Source: Arthrobacter sp.
GTDB lineage: Bacteria > Actinomycetota > Actinomycetes > Actinomycetales > Micrococcaceae
NCBI GenBank assembly: GCA_030146405.1
Contig: JASLBS010000084.1
Location: 1-6,224, forward strand
DNA: 6,224 nt
Reading direction: 5' to 3'
Shown piece after piece: positions 6,147 through 6,224 of this stretch. The translations under genes were made by a program, and so were the position numbers. Each line of letters starts with the position of its first letter. Position 1 is the stretch's first letter. A model generated the notes under the pieces. It saw only the letters and a program-made list of their open reading frames with translations. It had not been told where the DNA came from and did no database searches.

Positions 6147-6161
6147 TTGGAGAAGTGGAAA

Positions 6162-6224
6162 TTGACACGATTACTTAGCATCATCGGCTTCGGCGTTGGT
6201 TTGGCTGTTTCAATAACATTCGGG
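6162..6224 (+). CDS. Start of an unidentified exported or membrane protein, cut by the right edge
   Basis: The frame runs open to the end of the window. From the TTG at 6162 it reads MTRLLSIIGFGVGLAVSITF and onward: a basic residue followed by a continuous hydrophobic stretch, as in a signal peptide or first membrane helix. GGAGAAG (6149-6155), six bases before the TTG, is a good ribosome site and is why this start is preferred. An in-frame ATG at 6135 would add nine residues but has no ribosome site and lies inside the inverted repeat. Codons such as TTA, ATA and TTG and a local GC near 48% differ sharply from the other genes here. Only 21 residues are visible, so the family cannot be recognised and the gene itself is tentative. 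Confidence 0.45.
   Translation, partial: MTRLLSIIGFGVGLAVSITFG

Noticed and set aside
6071..6150. tRNA-like look of the stretch containing GAGTGGTAGATAC
   Set aside because: It resembles a D-arm, but there is no T-arm GGTTCGA-type sequence, no acceptor stem pairing and no credible anticodon arm.
6162..6167. TTGACA as a -35 box
   Set aside because: No -10-like hexamer lies 16-18 bases downstream, and the position falls at the probable start codon after a good ribosome site.

Overview
The window is from a high-GC Gram-positive bacterium, most likely an actinomycete of the order Micrococcales (Arthrobacter/Micrococcaceae-like). The evidence is strongly G/C-ending codon use, a lipoprotein signal, a DtxR/IdeR-type iron box, and protein families typical of that group. 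No RNA gene, CRISPR array or recognisable insertion sequence was found. Genus and species cannot be fixed from the sequence alone.

Layout, left to right. (1) 1-534 (+): the C-terminal part of an AEC (auxin efflux carrier) family permease, cut by the left edge. (2) 631-1470 (+): a PRC-barrel plus DUF2382 (YsnF/AvaK-type) protein, with a likely extended -10 promoter and a 10-bp palindrome just upstream. (3) 1488-1529: a perfect 19-bp inverted repeat between convergent genes. It probably terminates both transcripts and includes the last codons of the next gene. (4) 4748-1499 (-): a tightly packed three-gene operon of a secreted R61-type serine hydrolase/DD-peptidase-like protein, a NarL-family membrane histidine kinase and a NarL/LuxR response regulator. 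Both junctions are 4-base start/stop overlaps (GTGA, ATGA), so translation is probably coupled. (5) 4749-5003: a 255-bp divergent intergenic region with two GC-rich hairpins on the hydrolase side and an iron-box palindrome on the other side. (6) 5004-6029 (+): a class III iron-siderophore substrate-binding lipoprotein with no permease or ATPase gene following in the window. (7) 6030-6224: a stretch of much lower GC (about 49% by hand count) with a 7-bp inverted repeat, a good ribosome binding site and what looks like the start of a further exported or membrane protein, cut by the right edge.

How the parts may work together. The hydrolase-kinase-regulator operon looks like one functional unit: a cell-envelope enzyme made with its own two-component system, plausibly monitoring the wall or wall-active compounds (inference). 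The binding protein is probably derepressed in low iron through the iron box and would deliver ferric siderophore to transporter components encoded elsewhere. The rest is ordinary actinobacterial chromosome. No clearly new system is visible. The most open question is the low-GC segment at the right edge, which may be the border of an acquired region.
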